Below, in pieces: positions 63,283 through 64,000 of a stretch of DNA of 64,000 nt (within the stretch, counting starts at the first letter, position 1; every line of letters starts with the position of its first letter). A model generated the notes under the pieces. That model was not told the origin of the DNA. It saw only the letters and a list, made by a program, of their open reading frames with translations, and did not search any database. The position numbers and the translations under genes are program-made. Origin of the DNA: Heyndrickxia ginsengihumi (GTDB taxonomy: Bacteria; Bacillota; Bacilli; Bacillales; Bacillaceae_C); contig NZ_JAAIWK010000015.1 in assembly GCF_011008565.1 (NCBI RefSeq), forward strand, positions 25,896 to 89,895, read 5' to 3'.

Positions 63283-63786
63283 ATGATTATTAGAAGAGGT
63301 AATGTAGAAGATGTAACAGCAATTATGGAGATGGTGAAAAATACGATTCAAATTATGAAAGAAGAAGAAAATGATCAATGGGATGAACATTATCCTTTGA
63401 AAACAGATTTTGAAGCAGATATAAGCGGGCGGTCATTATTTGTGGCGGAAGAAGATGGTAAAGTCATTGGCTCGGTGACAGTTGATCAGCATGAGCCTGA
63501 AGCATATAACATACTTGATTTTCAAAACAATACGCCTGCATTTTTAATGCACCGTTTAGTTGTAGACGTGTATCAAAGGGGAAAAGGGATAGCGAAACAA
63601 TTAATTCAATTTGCAGAGCATCTAGCTATTGAACATCACTGTCCTTATATGAAAACAGATACTTATGCAAAAAATAAAAAAGCATTTAGCCTATTCACTA
63701 GTGAAGGATATACTTTAGTTGGAGAAATCAGAAGAGAAGAAAAAGATTCCCCTTTTTATGTTTTTGAAAAAACACTAGGAGCATAA
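63283..63786 (+). CDS. GNAT-family N-acetyltransferase
   Basis: 167 residues. IIRRGNVEDVTAIMEMVKNT opens the fold; FVAEEDGKVIGSVTVDQHEP is the central strand; HRLVVDVYQRGKGIAKQLIQ is motif A with the acetyl-CoA loop QRGKGIA; YMKTDTYAKNKKAFSLFTSE and GYTLVGEIRR close it. ATG 63283 follows AAGAGGTATCAG; ATG 63256 lacks a site. Substrate unknown. Confidence 0.9.
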   Translation: MIIRRGNVEDVTAIMEMVKNTIQIMKEEENDQWDEHYPLKTDFEADISGRSLFVAEEDGKVIGSVTVDQHEPEAYNILDFQNNTPAFLMHRLVVDVYQRGKGIAKQLIQFAEHLAIEHHCPYMKTDTYAKNKKAFSLFTSEGYTLVGEIRREEKDSPFYVFEKTLGA

Positions 63787-63907
63787 GTAAAAGCATTTGC
63801 TTATATTGGCGATGCCTCCTTTTGCTATTGAACTGAAAGAAATTGGCGACCTGGAACTATCTCCAGGTTAAACTTAAGATAAAAAACAAATCCCCACTGA
63901 ACAATAT

Positions 63908-64000
63908 GAACTGCCCCCTGTCAAGTAGACAGTGGAAATAATAAAAATGATTTAAGCGGCTTTAGCTCTATATTCCATCGGGCTAAGGCCGTTTAATCGT
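63908..64000 (-). mobile_element. edge of a second IS3-family element
   Basis: A terminal-repeat-like end, TGAACTGCCCCCTGTCAAGT and AGACAGTG, at about 63908-63934, precedes the end of a transposase gene. The rest is beyond the window. It differs in ends and transposase tail from the element at 5654-7167, so it is another IS type. The bases 63787-63907 hold no gene. Confidence 0.75.
63952..64000 (-). CDS. IS3-family transposase OrfB, C-terminal end (partial)
   Basis: On the minus strand the last codons read RLNGLSPMEYRAKAA and stop. The phrase LNGLSPMEYR is the common ending of IS3-family OrfB (rve_2 region). Only 15 residues lie in the window. Confidence 0.85.
   Translation of the reverse strand, partial: RLNGLSPMEYRAKAA

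Noticed and set aside
1..64000. tRNA, rRNA or prophage genes
   Set aside because: I saw no cloverleaf-type tRNA, no rRNA segment and no cluster of phage structural or integrase genes.

Overview
The window is an AT-rich Firmicutes chromosome segment from an endospore-forming member of the Bacillaceae. The case rests on spore genes (spoVK, an sspL-like SASP gene, a GerPA/GerPF-type protein, YjcZ-type small proteins) and on gene clusters laid out as in Bacillus subtilis: miaA-hfq ... spoVK-hflX-ynbB; ypcP ... ypdQ/ypeP/ypeQ-csp; ypgQ-ypgR-brxA; ypjP-thyA-dfrA-yplQ-ypmR-ypmS-msrA/msrB; yozE-yozD ... deoD-yodJ-ctpA. I cannot name the species. A Heyndrickxia-like bacillus would fit, but that is only an impression. 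I saw no rRNA, tRNA, CRISPR array, prophage or defence island.

Layout. 1-4.5 kb: an S-box (SAM) riboswitch, then cysJI (sulfite reductase). 4.6-5.3 kb: an MgtC/SapB-type membrane protein. 5.65-7.17 kb: an IS3-family insertion sequence whose orfA carries an in-frame stop. 7.2-24 kb: an accessory stretch with a GGDEF protein, a SRPBCC/ArsR pair behind a palindromic operator, small unknown proteins, a HAD phosphatase, a GerP-like protein, a nitronate monooxygenase-like enzyme, a 2-hydroxyacid dehydrogenase, an AlkD-type glycosylase, a TipA-like MerR regulator with a 19-bp-spacer promoter, two tandem CBO0543 membrane proteins, a MocR regulator, YqhV and a RlaP-type nucleotidyltransferase. 24-32 kb: miaA, hfq, spoVK, hflX, ynbB, ypcP. 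32-44 kb: sspL, two divergent RNase H-like genes, csp, mntR, fhs, ypgQ, an ABC-F ATPase, ypgR and brxA. 44-44.5 kb: a 210-bp tandem duplication. 44.7-53.8 kb: ypjP, thyA-dfrA, yplQ, ypmRS, an rRNA m5C methyltransferase, msrAB and a chemoreceptor. 54-61 kb: yozE, yozD, a TPP riboswitch with thiM-thiD-thiE and a decayed thiW, deoD, yodJ, ctpA. 61-64 kb: a MarR regulator, a zinc-ribbon protein, a CAP-domain protein, a GNAT acetyltransferase, and the end of a second IS3-family element running off the window.

How genes work together. The S-box and cysJI tie sulfite reduction to methionine/SAM status. thyA-dfrA couple dTMP synthesis to folate recycling, and fhs feeds one-carbon units to the same pool. 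The TPP riboswitch controls thiazole and HMP salvage. brxA, msrA and msrB deal with thiol and methionine oxidation. miaA/hfq/hflX, the ABC-F protein and the RsmF-like methyltransferase concern RNA and ribosomes.

The most unusual content is non-coding. A dispersed repeat family is scattered through the window in three forms (shell only, shell plus core, core only), and one core-bearing segment has been amplified in tandem with an exact 210-bp period. I did not find a convincing new multi-gene system. The items most worth checking are the modular repeats, the thiW decay, the structured segment inside the IS, and the promoter/operator architectures described below.
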